From an uncultured Eubacteriales bacterium (lineage in GTDB: Bacteria > Bacillota > Clostridia > Christensenellales > Aristaeellaceae), in the NCBI GenBank assembly GCA_902781945.1, contig CACZLE010000054.1:1-34640 (forward strand): 34,640 nt of DNA, read 5' to 3'. Positions 7,925 to 15,085 of this stretch are shown here, piece after piece. The position numbers and the translations under genes were made by a program. The notes beneath the pieces were generated by a model. That model did not search any database, had not been told where the DNA came from, and worked only from the letters and a program-made list of their open reading frames with translations. The stretch's first letter is position 1, and each line of letters begins with the position of its first letter.

Positions 7925-8068
7925 GGCTCTTTTGCAATCCCCATAGGCTATACTGGCGGAAACTGTTTGATAAATAGCGTCAAGCCGGTTCGCCAGGATG
8001 GGTCCAGGGTATGAAATACCCTGGCGCGGGTTTGGGCGCGCGGAGCGCCCAACGTCCCCCTTTATATC

Positions 8069-9103
8069 TTATTCCGGCATCCCCTCGATGGCCGCCAGCA
8101 GCTTTTCCACGTTTTCCTCCCGGGTGGCCCAGCTGGTACAGATGCGCATGGCATCGTGATTTTCGTCCACCCGCTGCCAGTGGGAGAGCACGAAGCGCTC
8201 CTCCAGCGCGCCGCGCTGGGCGTGGCTGAGGATGGGGAACAGCTGGTTGGTGGGGGAATCGATCAGCATGGGGACGCCGCGGCTTTGCAGCTTTTCCCGG
8301 ATGCGGGCGGCCTGACGGACGGCCCCGGCGGTGATGGCGGTATACCGATCCTCGGTGAACAGGGCGTCAAACTGGATGCCCAGCAGCCTGCCCTTGGCCA
8401 GCATGCCGCCCCGCTGCTTGATGTGGTAGCGGAAATCCTGGTTGATGGCGGGATCGGTGATCACCACGGCCTCGCCGAACAGCGCGCCGCACTTGGTGCC
8501 TCCGATGTAGAATACATCGCACAGCCGGGCCAGATCGGGCAATTGCACGTCCCCCGCGGCCAGGCCGTAGCCCAGCCTTGCCCCGTCCAGGAACAGGGGC
8601 AGGTGATGGCGGCGGCATACCTCGCTCAGGGCGGTCAGCTCCTCCAGGGAATACAGGGTGCCAAACTCCGTGGGATGGCTGATATACACCATACCGGGCT
8701 GAACGATATGCTCAAAGGCGCTGTCGGCATAGTGATTCCGGACAGCCTCCTCCACCTGAGCGGCGGTGATTTTGCCGTCTTTATGGGGCAAACCCAGCAC
8801 CTTGTGCCCCGTGGCCTCCACGGCCCCGGTCTCGTGTACGTTGATGTGGCCGGTGGCGGCGCACAGCACCCCCTGATGGGGCCGCAGGATGGAGGCGATC
8901 ACCGTGGCGTTGGCCTGGGTGCCGCCCACCAGGAAGTGCACGGCGGCCAGGGGCGCCCGGCAGGCGGCCTGGATCTTGCCCCGGGCGGCGGCGCAATAGG
9001 GGTCCTCGCCGTACCCGGCGGTCTGCTCCAGGTTGCTGCGCGTCAATTCCTCCAGGATGGAGGGATGCGCGCCTTCCACATAGTCGCAGTCAAAGCGGAT
9101 CAT
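8069..9103 (-). CDS. ltaE: Threonine aldolase family protein (PLP-dependent)
   Basis: 344 residues, the usual length of low-specificity L-threonine aldolases, which split threonine or allo-threonine into glycine and acetaldehyde. Fold-type I PLP enzyme: the predicted Schiff-base Lys is Lys204 in YIGGTKCGALFGEA. HFLVGGTQANATV binds the cofactor phosphate, and FLDGARLGYGL supplies the cofactor-ring Asp and a catalytic Arg. The start ATG at 9103 has its ribosome site AAGGAG inside the last two codons of the upstream c-di-GMP gene, so it is translationally coupled to that gene. Its substrate could be another beta-hydroxy amino acid. Confidence 0.9.
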   Translation of the reverse strand: MIRFDCDYVEGAHPSILEELTRSNLEQTAGYGEDPYCAAARGKIQAACRAPLAAVHFLVGGTQANATVIASILRPHQGVLCAATGHINVHETGAVEATGHKVLGLPHKDGKITAAQVEEAVRNHYADSAFEHIVQPGMVYISHPTEFGTLYSLEELTALSEVCRRHHLPLFLDGARLGYGLAAGDVQLPDLARLCDVFYIGGTKCGALFGEAVVITDPAINQDFRYHIKQRGGMLAKGRLLGIQFDALFTEDRYTAITAGAVRQAARIREKLQSRGVPMLIDSPTNQLFPILSHAQRGALEERFVLSHWQRVDENHDAMRICTSWATREENVEKLLAAIEGMPE

Positions 9104-9109
9104 ATTTTT

Positions 9110-12100
9110 TTACTCCTTTTTCAGAGCTGTTTTATGGGTGTACATCAGGGCGTCGGCCCGGTTGAACACGTCGCCCACGGCCCGGTCCTCCCCGGGCAGA
9201 TATTCGGAGATGCCGCAGGCGATCACCACGCCGCCCGTGTGCCGGTTCTCCCGGGAGACCCGGGCGATCTCCTGGGCCAATTTGTCCCGGTTCTCGTAGT
9301 CGCCGCCCCGCAGCAGCGCGGCAAACTCGTCCCCGCCCACGCGGAACACGGGGCTGTGCTGGAAGATATGGCAGATGACGCTGCACGCTTCCTTGATGTA
9401 CAGGTCCCCCGCCCGGTGGCCCTGGGTATCGTTGACGGTCTTGAGGTTGTTGACATCGCACACCGCCACGGCGAAGGGCTCCGCCTCTCCCCGGGCGATG
9501 CTCTCGTTCAATTTGCGCTCGGCAGCGCCGAAAGCGTGCTTGCTCTTTACGCCCGTCAGGGCGTCCCGGTTGGCCAGCTCCAGCGCCTCCGCGTACTGCA
9601 CTTCCCGGCGCATCTGGGCGTCCACGTTGCTGACACCGATGACGATATGGGGGGTGTCGCCGCTGTCCATGCGGGTGGCCTTGAGGTTCACATAGGTGGG
9701 CACGCCGTCAAACAGCAGCCGGTAGGTGAGGGTGAAGGTGGAGGTCCGCGCCAGCTCGGAGAGCAGGTTGTCCTTGGCAAAGGCCTCCAGGATCAATTGC
9801 TGATCCTCTGGATAGATGACCCGCAGGATATTTTTGCGGCAAACGTTGAAGAAATCCGCGCCCTTCTTTTCGATGTCCAGCTTCTCGTAGCCCTCGTGGG
9901 AGCTGAACTCGATAAAGTCGTCTGTTTCGGTGTTTACAAAATAGATGCTGAAATAGTCCATGGCCAGGGCCTGGGCGATGCGGCTGAAGGTCAGGTTCTG
10001 GGTCACGGCCTGATCGAACTCCTGCTGACGGCGCACCTGGGCCTCGATGTTGCGGATGCCCACCACGATGTGGTCGTTTTCGTCGTTCATGGGGATGACC
10101 TTGACGGCCACATGGATGACGGAGCCGTTCACGTTGAGGCGGTAGGTGACGCTGAAGGCTTTCTCCTTCTCCAGCACGCGCATCAGCTTTTCCTTGTCGA
10201 AGGCCGCCAGGGCCAGGGGCTGATCCTCCGCGGGCACCAGCCGGCGGATATTCATGCGGCTGTCCTCAAAGAAGCGGTCCCCCTGCCGGGCCACGTCCAG
10301 GGCCTGCATGTCGATCTGGGAATGATACTCGATGTAGGCGTCGGTGAGGGTATTGACGTAATAGATGGTGAAAAAGTCCTGGCTCAGGGCGGCGGCGATG
10401 TGCTCGGAGGTGCGGCGCTGCACCCATTCGTCGTGCACGTTGGTCAGGCCCACCACGATATAGCGGCTCTTGCCCTGATCGGGCCGGGAGGCGCGCATGC
10501 GGTAATAGACGGGCGCGCCGTCGATGGAGAGCCGGTAGGTCATGTTCATCACCCGCCCGTCCTCCAGGGCGGCCAGCAGGGCGTCCCGGCGGAAGGCCTC
10601 GCTGACCAGCCGCTGATCGTCCCTGTACACCACCCGGGGAATGTTGCGCTGGGTGTCATCAAAGAAATTCAGCCCCTGATTGGCGATGTTCAGATGCTCG
10701 TAGGCGTTGGTGGCGTTGTATTCGATGTAGCTGCCGTCCTCCACATTGACGAAGTAGATGCTCTCGTAGCCCTGGGACAGGGCGTCGGCAATGATCTGCT
10801 CCGGCGCGCCCTCGTCGCTGCGGACGCGGGTGGCCTCATAAAGGGCGTCCACCTGGCTGCGGCGCTTTTGCAGGCTGCCCCGCAGCATTTCGGTAAAGGT
10901 CGCGGCGTCCACCGGGCGGGAGAAATAATAGCCCTGCACCACGTCGCACCCGGCCTTGCGCACCAATTCGTACTGGCTCTGATCCTCCACGCCCTCCATG
11001 ATGGCGGGCAGGTTCATGCTGTGGGCCATGCTGATGACCAGCTTCAAAATGCGGTAGCCGCCATCGGAATTCATGACGTTCTGCACGAACTTCATGTCGA
11101 TTTTCAGCATGTCGATGGGCATGAGGCACAGCATGTTGAGGGAGGAATAGCCCGAGCCGAAATCGTCCATTTCGATGCGGAACCCCGCGCCCCGCAGCTC
11201 GCCCACGGCCTTGAGCATATAGTCCACGTCCTGGGCGTAGGCGGACTCGGTGATCTCCAGATGCAGATCGGTGGGGGTCAGCTGGTTTTCCGCCACGATG
11301 CGCTGCACCTTATGGAGCAGGCCGGTATCGAAAAGATCCTGGCGGGACAGATTGACCGACACCGGGAAGGACACGCCGAACTGCTCCTGCCAGCGGTGGA
11401 TCTGGGCGGCGGTCTCCTGCCACACGTAGGTGTCCAGCTTGGTGATCAGGCCGTTGCCCTCAAACAGGGGAATGAACACCCCGGGGCTGATGAAGCCCAG
11501 CTCCGGATGCTCCCAGCGCACCAGGGCCTCCGCGCTGTACAGATAGGGTTCCTCGCCCTGGATCTGGTATTTGGGCTGGAAATAGACCTTGAACTGCTTT
11601 TGCCGCAGGGCTTCGTCCATATCGTCGATCAGGCGCTGATTGTATTTTTCCTTTTCGTTCAGGGCGCTGTCGTATATGGTGATGCTCTTGGCGTAGTTGT
11701 TGCGGCTGCTGCCGCTGGCGGACTTGGCCACGTCGCTGAACCACTCCGCCGGGCGCCGCTGATCCACGTGCTGGTAGACGCCCACCCGCAGATGCATGCT
11801 GCCCAGGCCCTCGATCTCCGCCGTATGGTGCCGGACGCAGCGGATGACCTCGTTATAGTCCGCCAGCCGCTCCACGAGGATAAAGAACAGATCGGCGTCG
11901 CTGCGGCAGGCGATGCCCACCCGGTCCCGCAGCAGGTCCCTGATGCCGTCGGCGATGGCGCACAGCACCATGTCGCCAAAGCCCTTGCCCTTCACCTCGT
12001 TGACCAGGCGGAAGCGGTCCACGTCCACGGCGATCATATCCATGACCCGGTCCTTGTGGTCGCTGAGCAGGGTCCCGCAGTATTCGTGGAAGAAGTTGCG

Positions 12101-12553
12101 GCTGTACAGCCCCGTCAGTTCGTCGTGCTCGATGTCCTTGATCAGGCGGCGGTCCTCGGTGAACTCGATGATCCTGCGCACCCGGGCCAGGATGACCTCG
12201 GGCATATCGTAGGGCTTGGGGATAAAGTCCATGGCCCCGCGGCTCAGGGCGCTCAGCTCCGCGTCCCGGTCCGAGGTGAGCACGATGACGGGGATGCTGC
12301 TCAAAAGCGCGTCGGCCTTCAGCGCGTCCATCAGCTCGTAGCCGTTCATCACCGGCATGTTGATATCCAGCAGGATCATGGCCACCGTGCCGTCAAAGGC
12401 GCGCAGCTGCTCCAGCGCTTCCTGGCCGTTGCCGGCAAAAAGCACGTCGTATTGATCCCGCAAAATATACCTCAGCATCTCCCGGTTGATGATTTCATCC
12501 TCCACCACCAGCACGGTGCGGCGGCTGCTGCGGATCAGGGCTTCTGTATTCAT
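9110..12553 (-). CDS. Multidomain cyclic-di-GMP protein: REC, degenerate GGDEF, EAL, three PAS-like repeats, GGDEF
   Basis: 1147 residues, no membrane segment. REC domain (about 13-128) with phospho-acceptor Asp63 in LLDINMP and Lys in PKPYD. A GGDEF-like domain (about 145-300) has RSDAD in place of the GGDEF loop and should be inactive as a cyclase. The EAL domain (about 325-575) keeps SAEALVRW (Glu342), NLSRQDL, EITES, DDFGSGYSSL, KID and MEGVED, so is probably an active phosphodiesterase. Three tandem PAS-like repeats of about 125 residues follow (about 610-985), each with a YFVN..D.YIE-type start. The C-terminal GGDEF (residues 1073-1077) is intact and should make c-di-GMP; no RxxD inhibitory site precedes it. 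Start ATG 12553 has GGAGAGG 8 nt upstream. Cotranscribed with the threonine aldolase gene. Confidence 0.92.
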   Translation of the reverse strand: MNTEALIRSSRRTVLVVEDEIINREMLRYILRDQYDVLFAGNGQEALEQLRAFDGTVAMILLDINMPVMNGYELMDALKADALLSSIPVIVLTSDRDAELSALSRGAMDFIPKPYDMPEVILARVRRIIEFTEDRRLIKDIEHDELTGLYSRNFFHEYCGTLLSDHKDRVMDMIAVDVDRFRLVNEVKGKGFGDMVLCAIADGIRDLLRDRVGIACRSDADLFFILVERLADYNEVIRCVRHHTAEIEGLGSMHLRVGVYQHVDQRRPAEWFSDVAKSASGSSRNNYAKSITIYDSALNEKEKYNQRLIDDMDEALRQKQFKVYFQPKYQIQGEEPYLYSAEALVRWEHPELGFISPGVFIPLFEGNGLITKLDTYVWQETAAQIHRWQEQFGVSFPVSVNLSRQDLFDTGLLHKVQRIVAENQLTPTDLHLEITESAYAQDVDYMLKAVGELRGAGFRIEMDDFGSGYSSLNMLCLMPIDMLKIDMKFVQNVMNSDGGYRILKLVISMAHSMNLPAIMEGVEDQSQYELVRKAGCDVVQGYYFSRPVDAATFTEMLRGSLQKRRSQVDALYEATRVRSDEGAPEQIIADALSQGYESIYFVNVEDGSYIEYNATNAYEHLNIANQGLNFFDDTQRNIPRVVYRDDQRLVSEAFRRDALLAALEDGRVMNMTYRLSIDGAPVYYRMRASRPDQGKSRYIVVGLTNVHDEWVQRRTSEHIAAALSQDFFTIYYVNTLTDAYIEYHSQIDMQALDVARQGDRFFEDSRMNIRRLVPAEDQPLALAAFDKEKLMRVLEKEKAFSVTYRLNVNGSVIHVAVKVIPMNDENDHIVVGIRNIEAQVRRQQEFDQAVTQNLTFSRIAQALAMDYFSIYFVNTETDDFIEFSSHEGYEKLDIEKKGADFFNVCRKNILRVIYPEDQQLILEAFAKDNLLSELARTSTFTLTYRLLFDGVPTYVNLKATRMDSGDTPHIVIGVSNVDAQMRREVQYAEALELANRDALTGVKSKHAFGAAERKLNESIARGEAEPFAVAVCDVNNLKTVNDTQGHRAGDLYIKEACSVICHIFQHSPVFRVGGDEFAALLRGGDYENRDKLAQEIARVSRENRHTGGVVIACGISEYLPGEDRAVGDVFNRADALMYTHKTALKKE

Positions 12554-12590
12554 AGGGCAATCCTCTCCCAAGCGGATACATAATCGATAT

Positions 12591-12618
12591 ATTATAACAT
12601 AATTTTATGAATTGGCAA
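12591..12618 (-). promoter_or_regulatory. Sigma-70-type promoter of the c-di-GMP gene
   Basis: On the minus strand TTGCCA (12613-12618), 16 nt, TATAAT (12591-12596), about 38 nt before the ATG. The short gap to the stop of dtd (12658) suggests no efficient terminator there; only a weak GGGAAA/TTTCCC hairpin is visible. Confidence 0.75.
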
Positions 12619-12657
12619 TGAACAGCGGGGAAAAGATGGGATGGGCCTTTCCCTCCG

Positions 12658-13107
12658 TCAAAAATTCTTCTCGCTGTCCAGCAGGATCGTCACCGGCCCG
12701 TCGTTCACCAGGGACACCTGCATATCCGTGCGGAAAATGCCGGTCTCCACCGCCACGCCCTGATCGCGCATGCGCTGGCACACCCGCCGGTAGAGCTCGT
12801 CCGCGCGCTCGGGGCTTTCGGCCTGGGTGAAGCCGGGGCGGTTCTGGCCCCGTGCGTCCCCCAGCAGGGTGAACTGGCTGACGCACAGCACGCTACCGCC
12901 CACGTCCCGCAGGGCCTTGTTCATCTTGCCGTTTTCGTCCTCAAAGACGCGGAGCTTGACGATCTTGTCCGCCATATAATCGGCGTCCTTTTCATTGTCG
13001 CCCGCCTTGACCCCCAGCAGCACCAGGTAGCCCTTGTGGATGGCTCCCACGGTATCGCCGTTCACGGCCACGGAGGCGGAGGTCACGCGCTGGATCACCG
13101 CCCGCAT
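12658..13107 (-). CDS. dtd: D-aminoacyl-tRNA deacylase
   Basis: 149 residues, the standard DTD length. It hydrolyses D-amino acids and misacylated glycine from tRNAs in the cytosol. The active-site motif [13 protein letters not shown] and the C-terminal [11 protein letters not shown] are both present. In most DTDs the second motif reads NGPVT; here Asp is inserted before Gly, as NDGPVT, which is also common in bacteria. The start ATG at 13107 has GGAGG 8 nt upstream, lying inside the end of the preceding Dabb gene 3 nt away. Last gene of a three-gene operon. Confidence 0.95.
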   Translation of the reverse strand: MRAVIQRVTSASVAVNGDTVGAIHKGYLVLLGVKAGDNEKDADYMADKIVKLRVFEDENGKMNKALRDVGGSVLCVSQFTLLGDARGQNRPGFTQAESPERADELYRRVCQRMRDQGVAVETGIFRTDMQVSLVNDGPVTILLDSEKNF

Positions 13108-13110
13108 GGC

Positions 13111-13395
13111 TCAATCCTCCGCTTCGTAATCGCAGGCCACGCGCTCGGTGATGGCGGGCCGCACGATTTTCAGCGCTTCCTGGTGCAGGGGATGATCGCC
13201 GTAGGAGGCGCAGTCCTCCCGGGTGTCCAATTCGCTTTCCAGCACCAGGTCGTAGCCGTTATAGCAGCGGTTGACGGTCAGTTTCCGCAGGCCGGGGATC
13301 TTGCCGTTGAGGTTCTCCAGGGCTTCTTTGATGGCCTGGGCGTTTTCCTCCATGTGTTCGGGCTTCAGCTTCCACATTACGATATGCTTGACCAT
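13111..13395 (-). CDS. Dabb-family (stress-responsive alpha/beta barrel) protein
   Basis: 94 residues forming one complete Dabb domain: MVKHIVMWKLKPE at the start (first strand with the conserved His), NGYDLVLESELDTRED in the middle and HPLHQEALKIVRPAI near the end. Such proteins form dimeric ferredoxin-like barrels; some are enzymes, most have no known role. The ATG directly abuts the stop of trmO, and GGAAGG lies 7 nt upstream. The operon partners act on tRNA, but I see nothing that ties this protein to tRNA directly. Confidence 0.88.
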   Translation of the reverse strand: MVKHIVMWKLKPEHMEENAQAIKEALENLNGKIPGLRKLTVNRCYNGYDLVLESELDTREDCASYGDHPLHQEALKIVRPAITERVACDYEAED

Positions 13396-14088
13396 TTATT
13401 TTCCTTCCTTTCTTTCCACGCGCGTCACGGTGAGCGCGCCGTTCTGTACCTGAAAACCGATGTCCAGCCCGGCAAAGGCCAGGCCGTAGACCTCCTGGGG
13501 CTTCTCCTCGTAGCCGGGCCGGGGATCGCAGGCCAGCACCCCCAGCAGGGATTCCCGCTTGTCCGGGGGGACCAGCGCCAGCAGTTCCTCCGGGAAATCC
13601 ACCGTCAGCCGATGCTCGATGGTCTCCGCCGTGTACCCCGGCAGGGCCTCGGGATGGCTGTCGGCGTAGGGCAGATAGGGCTTGATGTCAAAGATGGGCG
13701 TGCCGTCCAGCAGGTCCGCCCCGGCCACCACCAGCTCCGGCCCCCGGTCCGTCTCCTCCAGGCGGAGCAGGCGCACGCAGCTGAGCCCCAGACCGTTGGG
13801 CCGATAGGGCGCGCGGCTGGCGAACACCCCCACCCGCCGGTTGCCGCCCAGGCGCGGCGGGCGCACCGTGGGACGGAATTCCGAGACCAGCGCCTGGGAA
13901 AACTGCCATACGAGCCACAGATGAGAAAACCCCGCGATCTCCTTGAAGGCCTCCATGCGCCGGTAGGGCGGCTCCATCACCACCCGGGCCGTCAGCTCAT
14001 CCACCAGCCCGCTCTGCCGCGGAATGCCGAATTTTTCCGAAAAATCGTTTTCGATGTGCGCAACAGGCGTGATTTCAAACCGCTGCAT
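13396..14088 (-). CDS. trmO: tRNA (N6-threonylcarbamoyladenosine-37-N6)-methyltransferase TrmO
   Basis: 230 residues. TrmO (YaeB/TsaA, UPF0066) uses S-adenosylmethionine to methylate t6A37 in certain tRNAs. Signatures seen: GVFASRAPYRPNGLGLS, matching the family GVF.TRSP.RPNP.GLS, and LLDGTPIFDIKPYLPYAD. The N-terminal FSHLWLVWQF and the C-terminal half (about 140-230) are as expected for the family. The start ATG at 14088 has GGGAGG 6 nt upstream. First gene of trmO-Dabb-dtd, divergent from the DtxR-like regulator, with an extended -10 promoter at 14116-14124. Confidence 0.93.
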   Translation of the reverse strand: MQRFEITPVAHIENDFSEKFGIPRQSGLVDELTARVVMEPPYRRMEAFKEIAGFSHLWLVWQFSQALVSEFRPTVRPPRLGGNRRVGVFASRAPYRPNGLGLSCVRLLRLEETDRGPELVVAGADLLDGTPIFDIKPYLPYADSHPEALPGYTAETIEHRLTVDFPEELLALVPPDKRESLLGVLACDPRPGYEEKPQEVYGLAFAGLDIGFQVQNGALTVTRVERKEGK

Positions 14089-14115
14089 GCCTTGCCTCCC
14101 GGGATACTTTTCCTT

Positions 14116-14124
14116 ATTGTATCA
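14116..14124 (-). promoter_or_regulatory. Extended -10 promoter of trmO
   Basis: On the minus strand TGATACAAT, i.e. TG-N-TACAAT, 27 nt before the trmO ATG. No good -35 at 17 nt, which fits an extended -10 promoter. Confidence 0.6.
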
Positions 14125-14163
14125 CACTTTTTGCGCATTCCGGCGAATATCAAGAAATTTTGA

Positions 14164-14192
14164 TTGAAAAAAGATTGAATTCATGATAGGAT
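14164..14192 (+). promoter_or_regulatory. Sigma-70-type promoter of the DtxR-like regulator
   Basis: TTGAAA (14164-14169), 17 nt, TAGGAT (14187-14192), 25 nt before the ATG. It lies back to back with the trmO promoter. Confidence 0.7.
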
Positions 14193-14217
14193 ATGCATAG
14201 AAAGTAGAGGTGCCAAT

Positions 14218-14589
14218 ATGAACATTCGCAAGTCTGCCGAGGATTACCTCGAACAAATTTTAATGATCCGGGAACAGAAAGGGATCGTCCGCTCCATCGA
14301 TATCGCCGCGGGCCTGGGCGTCACCAAGCCCTCCGTCAGCGTGGCCATGAAGCGCCTGCGCGAGAACGGCTACATCAACATGGACAAGGACAACCTGATC
14401 ACCCTGACGGAGAGCGGCGAGAGCATCGCCCGCAACATCTATGACCGCCACAAGACCCTGACCCGCTGCCTGCTGCTGGTGAGCGTGGACGAGGAGCACG
14501 CCCGGGAGGATGCCTGCAAGATGGAGCACGACATCAGCCAGGTGTCCTATGAGGCGCTGGTGAAGTTTTTGAAGGACCGGGGGATCTGA
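14218..14589 (+). CDS. DtxR/MntR-family metal-dependent transcriptional repressor
   Basis: 123 residues: an N-terminal winged helix (about 5-65; recognition region VTKPSVSVAMKRLRENG) and a helical dimerisation/metal domain, with no C-terminal SH3-like domain, so MntR-sized. Candidate metal ligands are Asp9, Glu12, His78, Cys100, Glu103 and His104. Asp9 and Glu12 match the manganese regulator MntR, while Cys100 replaces MntR Glu99 and matches Cys102 of the iron regulator DtxR. The metal cannot be named from sequence. AGAGGTG precedes the ATG by about 5 nt; promoter at 14164-14192 and a strong terminator follow. No transporter target lies next to it, so it probably acts elsewhere. Confidence 0.9.
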   Translation: MNIRKSAEDYLEQILMIREQKGIVRSIDIAAGLGVTKPSVSVAMKRLRENGYINMDKDNLITLTESGESIARNIYDRHKTLTRCLLLVSVDEEHAREDACKMEHDISQVSYEALVKFLKDRGI

Positions 14590-14599
14590 CAGGATTATC

Positions 14600-14647
14600 A
14601 AAAGCTCCTTCGACTGCGCTGTACAAGCGGAGTCGAAGGAGCTTTTT
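14600..14647 (+). terminator. Rho-independent terminator of the DtxR-like gene
   Basis: AAAAGCTCCTTCGACT (14600-14615) pairs with AGTCGAAGGAGCTTTTT (14631-14647), with an inner CGCT/AGCG. The core CCTTCGACT/AGTCGAAGG is the same as in the MITE-like repeats at 2021 and 24207. Confidence 0.85.
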
Positions 14648-14671
14648 GGGGCTTTATGATAAAATACACAC

Positions 14672-15083
14672 AAACAGGAATTTGACGAGGTTACGATGAG
14701 GGCGCTGCCCTCAAACTCCTGCTGGGGTGGGAGCCCCACCCCAGGCCCCGGCAGTGGCGGATGCAGCGCAACTTCGATAACAAGCAGCTTCCCGCAGTTG
14801 CTTGGATAACGCAGTCCATCGCTTCCGGGCAGGCCAGCGAAGCTGGCCATGCTGTGCGCATAGCGCACAGCGAAAAACGGCGTCAGGCCGGAGAAAATGA
14901 GTAAACTCATTTTTCCGGACTGCCGCCGGTTTTCTTATGCCCGGAAGCTCTCGTTGCGACGCTCAAGCTACAGGCGCAAATTGTTAGTTGTTGTTTTTAA
15001 GTTTGTTCGCCCGAATGGAGTCCAGAGGCCCAAGCGGGCCTTTGGCGCGGGTGGGTGTATGGTGTTAATCAGGTCTCAGTATT
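14672..15083. repeat. Intergenic repeat island 3 between convergent genes
   Basis: Starts with CAAACAGGAATTTGACGAGG, the boundary motif of the other islands. Hairpins: 14698-14712 (GAGGGC/GCCCTC); 14723-14743 (TGGGGTGGG/CCCACCCCA); a closed unit 14811-14923 with outer stem GCAGTCC/GGACTGC holding GGCCAGC-GAA-GCTGGCC, GCTGTGCGC/GCGCACAGC and AAAATGAGT/ACTCATTTT; and the hairpin module 15022-15031/15036-15045. Its core is an inverted copy of 22635-22737. The end 15056-15078 repeats a motif found at 560-581. No gene is seen. Confidence 0.82.
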
Positions 15084-15085
15084 AT

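Larger units (their letters stand above)
7430..8060. repeat. Composite intergenic repeat island 2 with long inverted ends
   Basis: No gene is seen in this 630-bp gap. About 7579-7622 and 7958-8003 are inverted repeats: GGCGAACCGGCTTG on the left, its complement CAAGCCGGTTCGCC on the right, and a shared TTTCCGCCAGT block. They flank two cloverleaf-like units at 7651-7768 and 7806-7924. Outside each inverted repeat is a hairpin module: 7550-7558/7562-7570 on the left and 8004-8012/8016-8024 on the right. The left edge shares the CAG-AATTTGGCGGGGA boundary seen in the other islands. It resembles a non-autonomous mobile element, but no transposase or clear target duplication is visible. Confidence 0.8.

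Noticed and set aside
7430..8060. Degraded insertion sequence with transposase remnant
   Set aside because: All frames are short and none resembles a transposase; only inverted repeats and hairpins are seen.
8156..12583. A 1475-codon open frame on the plus strand opposite the threonine aldolase and c-di-GMP genes
   Set aside because: It is antisense to two genes with clear domains, is full of His/Gly/Ala/Val as GC-rich shadow frames are, and shows no domain or ribosome site.
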